The notes under the pieces are model-generated. The model ran no database searches, was not told the DNA's origin, and saw nothing but the letters and a program-made list of their open reading frames with translations. The position numbers and the translations under genes were made by a program. This document shows, one piece after another, positions 37,032 through 48,804 of a stretch of DNA of 64,000 nucleotides; position 1 is the stretch's first letter; every line of letters begins with the position of its first letter. Origin of the DNA: Saururus chinensis (lineage: Eukaryota > Streptophyta > Magnoliopsida > Piperales > Saururaceae); the NCBI GenBank assembly GCA_035235625.1, contig CP141141.1, forward strand, positions 17,357,968 to 17,421,967, in the 5' to 3' direction.

Positions 37032-37405
37032 GATGGTGGCTGCGGCGATGGTGGTAGCAGTGGTGGTGGTGGCAGCGGTGGTGGGGGTGCCAGTGATGGC
37101 GGGGCTGGTGGTGCCAGTGGCGGTGATAGTGGGGGTAGTGGCAGTGGTGGTAGCGGTGGCGATAGCGGCGGTGGCTGCGACTGTGGTGGTGGTGGTGGTG
37201 GTAGTGATGGTGGTGATGGCCGTAACAGTGGCGGAGGTAGTGATGGCGGCAGTGGCGATGATGACGGTGGTAGCAATGGTGGCGGTGGCAGCAGCGACAC
37301 GGAGGTGGCAGTGGAGGCGGCAACACGGAGGTGGCGGTGGTAGCAGCAATGGTGGTGGTAGTAGTGGCATCGACGATGGCGGTAGTGGGGGTGGTGGCGG
37401 CAGCA
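37032..37405. repeat. GGT-type microsatellite, part 4
   Basis: This is the longest surviving part of the trinucleotide tract. Open frames over it on both strands (Val/Ala, or His/Pro/Thr runs) are by-products of the repeat. Confidence 0.93.
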
Positions 37406-40394
37406 AGACATAAGTTTTTGGTATGTTGATTTTCTCCCAAAATCCATGGGTTGATGGGTGGAAAGTTTTGGAGCCAATTTTTCATCCATTTTCTCTCAGT
37501 TTTCATGCTAGTTTCTCTTTCCCTGTTGCACAAAGTAGTGGAAACTGAGGGATTTTTAAAATATTCCTTTCCTTTCCCCCACTTTCCACCAATCCAAACA
37601 CCTAAACCCTCAGAAAGCTTCTACCAACATTTTCTATCCCAAATCACCACTTGTTCAGCTTAGGTGATGCCTTGGTCTGCCGGAATCATCACCGACACCA
37701 CCACCATCGTATGCTTTGACATTGAACTTGCTTGGACTGCAAGGCGGGAGACTTTGAACTCTATAATTTCATAATAGCTTGCTTGTATGTTAGAATGCGT
37801 GCTAGGACGAATTCTATTGACACACAATGTTAATGATATTGCATGTAATAGCATGATATGTGATTATAAGAATAATAATCGAATTGTGTGTCTAATGGTT
37901 TGATGATTGATGGATTGTTTGTATGTTCACAGGGAGGATTTTTTCGCAAGCTAGTTGAATGATTTGGCCAAATCCCTATGCAATGGATTTTATGCATGTT
38001 AGTTAGATCGATTGCTTGTATGATTATGCGATAAATTATACACATGCTAGTTGGATGGATTATTCATATGATTATGCAATGAATTATGAGTATGCTAGAC
38101 ATATGTTTGACATATAGTAAGTTACGTCATATTTCTTGTACATGGATTTTGTGTGGAATTGAGAGTATTTGCATGTATGTTATCAATGGACATGTCTTTG
38201 ACGGACGAGGGTTAATTTGGATTGGATCGAATATCGGAACAATGAGCAAAAAACTTTAAGGATAAACGAGTATGTCAGACTTATGGTTGCTTGGGATTGG
38301 ATAAAACGTTGGAGCGACGAGCAAAATACTTTAAGGTTTAGCGAGTATAAAGACTTACAATTGATTTGGATTGGATAACAGTTGAAGTGATGAGCAGAAT
38401 ACTTCAGATTTTTGTGAGTAGGGAGACTTGGGTTTGGAGTATAATGGGAAGAATATAAGGTAGCAAAATTTCCTACCATAATTGTACCAACATACTATAT
38501 GTATTATGAACATGAACGTATTAAACTAAGTAATTCAATAGTAAGAGAGTGGGGCTTTAGTTGTTCTGACGGATTGAGTTCCATGTCTTGTTGTCGACCG
38601 ATGAACAATTGACTATGCAGTTGTGAGACCGTTGTGATACTTACCATTCGGGGTGTTGTCTTGGTGCTATGTTTAAGACCATACGTCTGTTGCTCTTTTG
38701 ATAACATTGTAAGTTTTTTGCCCAAGAGTGACATCATATATTTTTTGCCTAAGAGTGACACTATAAGATTTCTGCCCTTAGTTGGTATTGTATGACCCTA
38801 TAGAGTAGGCATTTGTATGCTCATGCAAGTAGTATTATGGATATGCTCTTACTTGTCCGATCGTATACCTCATGGGCATATGTGTTCCTTACCTTTAAAA
38901 AAATCCATGGTGTATAGATTCCTCCACAAAGGTTAAGGTGACGCCCTAGTGACATTCATTCCTTACGACACTAAAGCCAATTAGTGCTTTAATTGGCTCT
39001 AGTTGTCAACTATTAATATAAGTTTGTCAGTGTAAATCTATAAGTATAAGATTGTGAATATGAAACAAGGGTTAGACGGATTAAGTTCCGTGTTTGAGCC
39101 AACCAGTAAATTGTTAGATGAGTGTTTCTCATGTCTAGCCATGGTGTTTATCCTTCAGGATGCTATCTTGGTGTTGTATTTAAGCGCATACATTTGATGC
39201 TCTGTTGAGAGCACTATATATATTTTCCTAGAGTTGGCACTGTAAGTTTTCACCTAAAAGTAGCACTACAAGATTTCCGCCCTTTGTCAGCACTATATGG
39301 CCCTAAAGAGTGGACATTTGCTTGCTCAGGTGAGTAATATCATGAATCTGCTCTTACCTATTTGATCCTATGCCCCATGAGCATGGGTGTGTCTTGCATT
39401 AAAAAAAAGTTCACGACTTACTCCCTGATGGTTAAAGTGATGCCCTAGTGACATTCTTTTCTTTCGACACTTGAACCAATTAAATTGTAATGAGCTCCAA
39501 TTGTCGATAGTAAGTGTAAGATTTCCTGAGTAAGAGTAAGATTGTAAGATTTTGAGTAAAAGTAAGTTTGTAAGCTTTTGAATAGGAGTAAGTGTAAGAT
39601 TCTTTGATCAAGACTAAAAACGTACAGATTTGAGTATGATTGTACCAGTAAGATGGTAAGTGTATGAGTATGAGTAAAATTGTTTGGTAAGCTAATGTGT
39701 ATAAGCATATGTTTATTGTGAGTCTTTGATTTTATTATATTTTCCTGCTTCATGAGGATGTTCTACGAAAGCAACTATGTATGAGCAGCTATGTATGAAC
39801 TTATAGAGCTCTCTGATTAGAACTCTCCAACTAAGTATAAAAATACTTATTTTTCCTATTTTCTTGGCCCTATATGTTTTGGAGGCTTTTGTAGGTCCTT
39901 GATCGAGAGCTCATTGGGTTAGACTCTTATTGTTGTTAGAAGGACATATCTATTTAGACTTCTAGTGTAATTTTGACTAAATATAAGTCCTTTGTAGTTT
40001 TTCCATGACCTAAAGTATTAATTTGACAATAACTGTATTGGGTGAAATGAAAGTTTGAGATGTTTTTTTTTACTTGTTCACAAGACTTTACACTCCGAAC
40101 TTTTATGGGATATGTACTCAAAGATGCTTGGGGTATATTTTTTGTTTATACCCATGACCATGATAGTTTATTTTATATGTTTTCGTTTTAATTAACACAT
40201 GAGAATATTCGGTTTGACCGTACTATGAATTAGAAAAAAAAATGTGAGAAAAAAATTGACATATGATGATTTAAATTCATAAAAATTATATTCACATATT
40301 TTGATTTTTGTCATTTTCCCTTGTTTATCGCTGTTATATTGATTTTTTTGCTAGTTTTAAAGAAAATGTGTCTAAAAAAATCTCGAATGTGACA

Positions 40395-41267
40395 TTACTG
40401 GTTTGGGTAGAACATGAACAAAGAGGGGAGGGCAGAGGAGGAGGTTCCTAGCTGGTTGGGGTTGGCCCTTACCGTCGCCTTGGTGGCGACAACAATGGAA
40501 GCAAAATGAAGAGAGGGGGTGAGGGATTGGCCGGCCCGAGGCCAGTTGGACGGAGACCAGTCGGAGACCACCGACAGGTGCAGATGCCGCCTCAATTAGA
40601 GAATGAGAGAAAATAGGGCAGTTTCCAATGGGTTATTATTGAGCTCGCTTGTGCTCAATCATTTATTTATTCTTCTTCTCTCTCCCCCCCTTTTCTTACT
40701 CATTTATTCTCTTTTCTTTATGTTTTTCTTCCTTTTCGCTTCAAAAGCTTTTGCGGAGCGTTCAGGCCCACGATCTGCTATTAAGCCCCACACTCAACTT
40801 TGTAGTTATGAATATCAAGTGAAATACACAAAATCAAATACAACGAAGCGTCAAGTTTCCCATGTAAAAAAATAGCAAAAAAAATCAGAGACATTTTAAT
40901 AATAACCTACTTTTACTATTTTGAACTACATATTACAAGACATTCACACGTGAAGCATAATGTGAAATTAAAAAACAGAACTTAGTCAGCATTTACAAAA
41001 ATCAAATACAACATAAAATAATGACTAAATATCAAAATATACAAAGCATAAACATGATAGTAGAAAAAAAATTAAACATTCATCACATATAATCTCATAA
41101 TTTCCCCTCCCTCCTCCCTTCAAAAAAAAAAAAGTTAAAATACACAATTGGTAATCAATTAAAAAATAAAAAAATGGATTTAGAATTTACTTACACCAAG
41201 TAGGAGGAAGAACAATGTACAAAGGGAAAAAAGAGACTGAATGTGGAAGGAAGAAAAGTAAGAGCTC
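40395..41267. other. Unassigned stretch left of the Harbinger element
   Basis: No gene was recognised. 40395-40600 is GC-rich and might be the edge of an older repeat; from 40860 the sequence is AT-rich with A runs. Confidence 0.4.
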
Positions 41268-41270
41268 TAA

Positions 41271-41298
41271 GGGCCCATTAAGGGTTATGGAAAAATAA
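41271..41298 (+). repeat. Left terminal inverted repeat of the Harbinger element
   Basis: GGGCCCATTAAGGGTTATGG followed by an A run pairs with 51212-51239. The partial similarity continues inward, with TTTTCCTAG-type blocks on both sides. Confidence 0.92.
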
Positions 41299-44200
41299 TT
41301 GGAAAACTTATTTTCCTAGAAAAATATATTGCATATGGTTAGGGGTTATGGAAATGTAAAATATGGAAAATTTGTGTTTTCCGACCCCTGGAAATGAGGG
41401 CAGAAAAGTGACATTTATTTCCCAACCCCCCCCCACCCTCTGGAAACGAAATTTCCTGACTATCGGGTTTCTTCTCCACTTCGCCTCTCATCCTCTGTTG
41501 CCTCTCATTCCTCTCGGTTTTAGCCACCTTCGGCCCTCAGGGCTCCGGCCTGATCTTCTTCGACTCCGATGTAGGCTAGGAGCTCAGTCCCAACTCCTTT
41601 GCGTGTTTCAAGCCCAACCCGCACTTCTGTGGGAACGAACCCTTCTCCTCGGCTTTTTGCCCATTCCATGGTCGGGCCTGAAGTCATCTTTGTCACCTGT
41701 TGAAGTCTGGTTTTTTTTAGGCAAATCTCATTGGAAAATCAATCATGGCTCGATTCCGGATCATGGGTCGGTGCTCTTCGATCCTGTTTGGGCTCCTTCT
41801 ACTCGGTGAGTTCCAATCTGTCTGAGAGAATTTGATACTCTATTTTCTTTTTCAATTTTGTACTATGTCAGTGTGTTTTGCGTTCATTAGTTTTTAAAAC
41901 TTTTGCGGTAGATCTATTTGAATGTACATCCTGCTATCCACCACTCTGAGTTCTGTGATATTTTTGCTGTTGTTGAGGATGATGATCTGAATCCGGGGGT
42001 CTTTTGGGGATGGTTGGTGCATTTGGATCTGTACGGGGGTTCTATGATTGGGGTCATTCAGATCTTCATATTTATGGGTTGGATTGAATGTGTAGTTATT
42101 GGAATGTGCTTGATGGTCATTCAGATCTTCTAAGATTTGTGCCCCTGTCACTGTTTTCTTAGTCATTTGATAATGTGGCTTTGTCCAGTGTGCTTGATGA
42201 TAATTCTTCCAAATGTAATTTAACTTCAAATTTCAAGTTGCTAGAGCAGCGGTATACCCTTTTAATTGAATTTAATCAAGTTGTCGATATAAGCTATGTG
42301 TCCAGTGTAGTGTTTCTTCTAAATGTGTGATTGTCCAAGTAGTTCTACCTCCGTTTAAACATAAAACGAATGATTGGTATTCAATTTTGTTTCTATCATC
42401 TTCTTGTCACTGCTTTCCGCATGACTTATTGACTTAAGGAGCTCAAAGGAAAAGCAATTTTTTGTTATTATCCTCTGAATTCAATGATGACAGCATGCTC
42501 TTATCATGGTTCAAATGACTTTTGCTAATGGCTAGCCCATCTATTAGTAGAGAGACTTCATACAAATGATGATTCAATGTGTCTCATTCTATATATTTCT
42601 ACAGTAAGTGAGCAGATAGGTTTATTAAATTGGTTGGGTGTTACCGATAAGCTAGTTAACAATTGTATCATTGATTTTGTTGGAGAGAATAGATATTTTC
42701 GTTCTTGTATCAAGTGTTAAGGAACCTTCTTCAACAAAGGATTTGGTTGGACTTGCCCAAGGTGGGAAAGGAGAGGGGAGGGGTTGTTCAGTTTCTGATA
42801 GAATTAAGAATGTCTGGTATTATTACTTGGCTATTGTCCAAAGTTTCTTTTCCTTCTTCACATCAGTGCGATATTATTAAAAATGATGAGTTATAATGCT
42901 CTGAGTCTTATGATGAATGTGTATAGTCTTCAAAGTTCTTTGATTGCATTGCTTATTCATTTGAGGGACAGAAATGGGTTTGATCCTTTGACAAATAGTT
43001 TCATTTTTTTGTAGGCTACTGTAAAGAGTGATGCAGGTTTGGAGTTGGCTGTGAAAAGACTGAAAATTGATACAGGTGCTTACTTTGTCCTGTCTCATAT
43101 CACACTTGGAATCAAAAGGGGCTAGCTCTGTTTCAGTTTGCACCTTTCTTGACAAATCTTCTAGGCAAAAAGTCCAATTTGAATTGTTGGGCGAGGGAAG
43201 GTATTATAAGGGCTTTGAGGTAAACTACTATTCCAATTAGAAGAAATTACATTTTCTCAAGTAATCTGCTTGTGTTCACCTCAAGTTATAAGTTGGCCTG
43301 ATTGTATTTGCACAAGACATGATTATTGCAGATGCCATTGATCACTTGGTGGAATTTTGTTTCTTATTTTTTTGATAAAATATCAGTAAATCCATGGTTA
43401 GGTTTTTATCATTTCACGAGTAAGCTCTGACACTGTTATATTAATTCTATCGAAGGGTGCCTAGGGAGAAATGCTAAGCTACTTTGTATAGTCATGGAAC
43501 TTTAAAAAAAATAACTTGGTCATTTATGGTAAAGCCAATCATGATGTAAGCCATAGTTCTTTCTGGCTCATTTTTTGAATTTGTAGTAAGTGAGTTTCCT
43601 AAGGAGTTTTCTATTGCCGAACAACTTAGGTGTTGTCCTTTAATCATTATTCATGGTTGTTGCTTCTACTTAGATTAAGAACTATATAGATTAAAAATAA
43701 AATCAGCACATTGTTTGAGTATGGCTTTCCACAACTCAGTGTTTTTATTCCTGACGTGAATGATATTTCTATATGCTCCTGGGCATGTATGTGCATGAAA
43801 ATAGGCAATTTCAAAGACAATTCTTATGCTACCTATCATGCCTTTGTTTTCTGTAACTATTATTGATCGTTTATAATTAAACCCTTTGCAAGTGTACAAG
43901 GTAATTGTACTAGGATGAGTATTTAAGGGTTGTCGAACCTCAGGGACGGATAGATTATTACTAAATCTAGAGAGGAATTTGCTGATTAAAAACTATAAAG
44001 AACTTAAACTTAAATTAAGCAAAAGAAAAGAAAACAACTAGTTTAAAGGTAAAAGATTAATGTGATAGATTTTACTTAGGAAATCGAATCCACTATAGAA
44101 CCATAACAATTCCTTAACTTTTAATCTAAATCTAGTGTGAATATGAACAAGTATTCTCAGCTACAAGCTAGAATTACTTTAAAAAGAATCATTAATTAAT

Positions 44201-46081
44201 TTCCATGGCATGAACTATCTTCGACAATAGCACGAATCATCTACACTAAATAGTTATAGGCATGACCCATCTAATCTTATTATAACTCATCCAAGTCCAT
44301 AATTATCTGAACATTAAAACTATTGTATGACCATCTCATCTAAATCACATAAATTAGAATTGATGCAAATATCAAAACCACATTAATCTATCATCTACAA
44401 GACAATAAATCAACATAGAATTGAATAAACATTAAAAGCTCTTCCATTAAAAAGGAAATCTTTATCATACAATTGTCATAATTCACAACTGAGATCTAAA
44501 TTAAAAAGAAAAGAAACTGAAACTTATTTATAGCTTCATCAACTCCTAAGTAAAAGAAAAGCCTAGCCTTCCATGGTAGAAGAAAGTACTTGAATCTCCA
44601 TTGAAAGCTTTGAGTTCTTCTCCATCTTCTTCTTCCTTCTTCTCTTCAGAAAATCTACTCATTCACCTCTAATTTCGTGCCAAATATGTCTTTTTATAGG
44701 CATAAGAACCGTAGGAAGGAGTCCAATATGAAAGAGACTCAAAATTGACTGAAATAAGGAAACTGCACGTTATCCCGTTCGAACGCCTATACTGCATTTT
44801 TCATCAAAATCACGTTATCCCATTCGAACGCCCTACATGCCAGTTCGAATGACTACACTGTTTCTGCAATTTGGACAGTTTTTCTGGACAGTCCAATTTC
44901 TGTTCATTAAGCTTTTTCTTTTATGTCCATATTAATTTTCAACTTGTTTATAACTCCGAAAAGTTGTCCAAATAACTTTAAAACATGTCAAGAATATTTT
45001 GAATTATTCCAAACATCGTCCAAGTACTTCGATAAGCGCATTTTACCTACAAAGCATAAAATATCACATTTTAGACATGTAGAATATAATTAAGATCTCA
45101 ACTTGATTCAAATACATATCTATACTACTAATAACTACAAAATTATTAATAACTAAACTAAAATATTAATATTTATCTTAATCTAAATAAACCATAAGTA
45201 ACTCTAAATTAACCTAATCTATACTAGCAAATAACGTACAAAGGCATATAAAATAGATATATATTTCGTACTTATCAATTATACACCCGCATATTTAGAT
45301 TATAGTTAGCCAGTAGCTTACTCTGCGCATAGTAGTTGAAGCATATCATAATCATCTTCATTTGATATCTTTTTCCTTCCATATTATTTTTTTCCTTCCA
45401 AGTCGTCATGATCAGAAGCATCCTCAATAAGGCACAAAGGGCTTCCTCTGTAGCTTCTGATCAAACACGACAACTAATTTAAGTAGTTCTGTCTAATGAA
45501 ATTAATATCACAATGTCATTACCTTTTGTTTTGCTTGATACAGACCAAATACGTGCTACAACTTAGTGGTCTTTTAATATTTTTTTGTCAAATAATATTC
45601 CTTCATAATTGAGTACTCATTATGGTTTTTATTGTATGACTCCTCACTTTTCTAATGGCAATCAAAATTAAAATCACAATGTCATTACTTTTTGTTTTGC
45701 TTGCTACATACCTTGTACTATATTGTTGTTCTTCACTCTTCAAGAAAAGGGTAACATGTAGTAAGTTTGTAAGGTAATTGGATAACTAATACATTGATCA
45801 TGCAGTAAGTTCGTAAGTTCTTGAAAATGTTGAAGTGTAAGTGGGGTTAGGTGATGGTATGGTTTTTTGAATGACTACAATGATCGACAAGCTAGATATG
45901 CATATTCTTGTAAACTATTCATTCCAAGAAATATCTACTCCATACTTACACTATTGAAGTTGTTCTTTTCATCACTTGTCAAATTGTTGGTTTTTATTAT
46001 TTTTTAAATTTATTTATATTGATATTTAATTTAATTATTACTTAATTTTTTGTGTTGTGATTTATTTTGGTTGAATAAGCA
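41299..46081 (+). other. Non-coding 5' part of the Harbinger element
   Basis: Apart from the solo LTR at 43864, no gene is seen in this long leader. A CT-rich, GC-richer block at about 41440-41805 ends in a good donor-like TCGGTGAGTTCC (41803-41814), so it may be an untranslated first exon of ORF1 with introns before 46082. A run of C (41428-41435) lies just before it. Nothing else is assigned. Confidence 0.45.
43864..45277 (-). mobile_element. Family B solo LTR, copy B2
   Basis: The 1414-bp segment runs TGATCGTTTATAATT to CGTACTTATCA and is flanked by a perfect ATTAT (43859-43863, 45278-45282). A TATA box (CCTATAAAAAG, about 44690-44700) reads on the minus strand. The first 700 bases nearly match copy B1; the part 44870-45250 is present here and absent in B1. 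It has no internal region. Insertion is inside the Harbinger leader, so it is younger than that element. Confidence 0.93.
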
Positions 46082-47030
46082 ATGGTGAAAAAAAATAGTA
46101 ATGAGAAATGGACTACTCAAGAGGATGAGACAATGCTTGATCTTTTGGAAGAACAAAAATTAATGGGCTTAGAGTTGGAAATGCATAGGTATCTACTATG
46201 TGGCCCAGTGTTTTGCAAAAGTTTACAGAGAGGACTGGGGTTGTGAAAACAAAAGACCATGTTATCAATCGTTTAAAAACTTGGAAAAAAATTTACAAAC
46301 ATGGGATGAAAATGCTATCAAAGAGTGGAGCTAGGTGGGACTCGACTACCGGGAGAATTACTCTTGAGGAGTATCAATGGAGTGAACTAATTACGGTAAG
46401 CTAGTTTTCTATAGAATATTTATATAAATAATTAATCATGGAATTATGCTACTAAGATGTCGATTTTTTATTTGAATGTAGGAAGATGTAGTTTTCCGTA
46501 AATATCAAGAGAGAGGATGTCCATTGTTTGAGAAAATTTCTATTGTAATTGGTGATTCTACAGCTACTGGGAGCACAACCATTGGATGTAATGGTGATGA
46601 AAATGATCACCGTAATAGTATTGGGGATATGGACTTGGGTGTTTATGCTTTTGCCCCATTTATGGACACATTGTCACTTCCTAATGATGAGGATGTGCAG
46701 GATAATCAGGCTCAATCAACTCGGCGAAGGCGTGGAGAGGGCTCATCCTCACGTAGTTGTAAGAGGAGTAAAGGAGCAATGCAAGAAGATACAAAGTTTA
46801 TGATTGCTAATTCATTGAGAGAGATGACATCTACTATGAAGATGTTTCATGAAAGTGATCCCACATGAGCGGCCATGCGGGCTTTGCATGAGATACCTAA
46901 TATGGATGAGAGAGAGAGATTTAGGGCATTGGAATTTCTCAAGTCACCTGAAGCAAAGAAAAACTTTATTTTGTTAGATGTGAAAAGGAGAAGGAGGTGG
47001 CTTCATTGGTGCCTTGATGGTTGCCCATAG
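46082..47030 (+). pseudogene. Harbinger ORF1, Myb/SANT-like DNA-binding protein, broken
   Basis: In this superfamily ORF1 binds the element's ends and helps the transposase enter the nucleus. From ATG 46082 the reading starts MVKKNSNEKWTTQEDETML, the first Myb-like helix. The domain then continues in another frame from about 46190 (WPSVLQKFTERTG, then INRLKTWKKIYKHG, then YQWSEL), so one indel separates the halves. A GT/AG intron at 46396-46481 joins ELIT to EDVVFRKY in phase. The second exon has acidic and Ser/Arg-rich stretches (RRRRGEGSSSRSCKRSK, a likely nuclear signal), an in-frame TGA at 46866-46868, and then a conserved-looking tail (MRALHEIPNMDERERFRALE) to the stop at 47030. It is non-functional as it stands. 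Confidence 0.88.
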
Positions 47031-47333
47031 TTTGATCTTTTTTGGGTTGACAAATATTAGTTAGATTAACTTTCTATGTAGGATGACAATATTTGTTAAA
47101 AACTTGTTAAATACTATCATGGTTGAATGTGGTTGTGTGTACTCATTCATGAACACTTTGGTGATGTGGTTGATTGAAAGGTGGTTGTGTGCACTCAATG
47201 TTAAATACTTTGTATTAAAAGTTTATATTGTTGGTTGTATTCTTATATTTTTATAATTGGTTGTTTATTTTTTTGGTAATACAATTTTATGGAACTATGT
47301 AGTTAATTATGTTATATGTTGATTTACAGGAAG

Positions 47334-48663
47334 ATGGACATATGTGATTTTGACACGCAAAAAATGATTCGGTTGGCATTTAGTGTAGCATTGGATGCAT
47401 TAGGTCATTATTTTTGTCATTTGAGGTTACCTCCTACACTAAGAAATTACAATTTTGGGGAAGGGGGTACATCTTATATTAGAAGGGCCTTAGTATTTGA
47501 TGCTAAATTGTTTAGGGGTGTATATAGGATGTACCCAATGCCGTTTAAGAAGTTGTGTCACATTTTGAAAGAAAAATGACATTTAAAAGAGACTAGATAT
47601 ATTACTGTGGAGGAACAAGTGGCTATAACATTAATAACTCTTGGCCAAGGACAATATTATAATGTGACAAGGGAGCGTTTTGCACGTTCAACATGGACAG
47701 TGAGTACTCATTTCAATAATGTGTTAAATGCAATTTTAGCACTAAGTAAAAATTATATGAAGGCGCCTACCTCTTCCCTCCATTATAAAATTGGAGATGA
47801 TAATAGATTTTTTCCATACTTTAAGGTAATTATTTTTTTTAAATATAAAAAATTTATATAATTGTATAATGTTGATAACTAGTTTTATATAATTGCAGGA
47901 TTGTGTTGGTGCATTGGATGGGACACATGTCGCCGCGCATATAATTGGTAAAGATCAAATAAGATTTTGGAATATGAAGGGTAAAGTTACACAAAATGTG
48001 TTGATGACATGTAATTTTGATATGGAGTTTACATATGTCTTGGCTGGTTGGGAGGGTTCTGCAAATGATTCTACTATCTTAAAGACGGCTATTAGAACAC
48101 AAAGTAAAAGTCGAAAATTAAAAGTCCCTCGAGGTAATAAAATTGATAATTGCTTATTTATTTTATTTGATAGTAATTTGTTTTCTCATTATTGTAATAT
48201 TATCTTGAGTATAGGTAAATATTTGTTAGCGGGTGCGGGGTTTGCAAATCTTCCGGGTTTTTTAGCTCAATATCTTAGAACTCGATATCATTTGAATGAG
48301 TTTGGCCCAAATCCACCACAAAATGCTGAAGAGCTCTTCAACCTTCGTCATTCTTCGTTGAGGACCACTATTGAGCGCATATTTGGAGTATGGAAGAACC
48401 ATTTTGAAATATTATCGGACAAAGGACCTAAATTTCCATATGAGACACAAGTTAAAATTGTTGTTGCTACAACTATTCTTTGTAATTTTATTAGGAAAGA
48501 AGATAAAGATGATGAGTGGAGTGATGATGAATTACACGATGAAGAACTTCCATCGGAGGCACCAAATTTAGAAGATTATCAGTCATGGGCAAATGGAATA
48601 GTGAGGATGGGCCATTTTCGTGATGAGCTTGCTACAAATATGTGGAATTACAATGATATTTAG
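47334..48663 (+). pseudogene. Harbinger transposase (DDE_Tnp_4), inactive
   Basis: The enzyme cuts and rejoins the element's ends. Exons 47334-47825, 47899-48133 and 48215-48663 join at GT/AG sites in phase and give 391 codons, a normal length. The second intron (81 bp) has no stop in frame, so a read-through form is also open. Motifs: VEEQVAITLITLGQG (helix-turn-helix region), DCVGALDGTHV with the first catalytic Asp, GWEGSANDSTIL, FANLPGFL, and TTIERIFGVWKNHFEIL with the catalytic Glu. Two defects are plain. A TGA at 47577-47579 interrupts exon 1, and the second catalytic Asp, expected in the ADAG motif before FANLPG, is Gly here (KYLLAGAGFANLPG, codon GGT at about 48232). The ATG lies 4 bases after a good acceptor (TTTACAG), so a leader intron may precede it. 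Confidence 0.93.
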
Positions 48664-48804
48664 AAAGTTATTAAGTAATAGAGTTGGATACTTGTTTTGA
48701 TTTCTTGTTTATTTAATAAGTTTGGTATTCTCAAAGAAATGAAAGAATTATGGGATTTGCAGCCATTTGTATTGTTCTTGATTTTTTATTTTTTATAGAA
48801 TATT

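Larger units (their letters stand above)
27960..37602. mobile_element. Terminal-inverted-repeat element carrying the GGT tract (tentative)
   Basis: GGGTTTGTTTGGATTGGTGG at 27960-27979 has an inverted counterpart at about 37583-37602 (GGTGTTTGGATTGGTGG on the minus strand), followed on both sides inward by GGGAGAAAGGGAAAG or GGGGGAAAGGAAAGG. Such ends are typical of plant Tourist/Harbinger-like MITEs. The flanking TTA (left) and TAA (right) are not a clean direct duplication. Without the later insertions the element would be about 1.1 kb, much of it microsatellite. Confidence 0.45.
27129..40394 (+). mobile_element. Family D long solo LTR, host to nested insertions (tentative)
   Basis: The left edge is TGTAATAACCC, a common start of plant Ty3/gypsy LTRs, and the right edge is AATGTGACA. 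The flanking 5-mers are CTACT (27124-27128) and TTACT (40395-40399), matching at four of five bases. After removing the inserted blocks about 3.6 kb is left, a size known for large Ty3/gypsy LTRs. A TATA-like CCCTATTTAGTACC lies near 27595. Bases 38660-39480 hold an imperfect tandem duplication of roughly 480 bases. It has no coding capacity. The call rests on edges and size only. Confidence 0.5.

Noticed and set aside
36838-37533. Long open frames over the GGT tract on both strands
   Set aside because: Their Val/Ala, Thr and His/Pro runs come from the trinucleotide repeat; three overlapping frames are open on one strand, as expected of a repeat and not of a gene.
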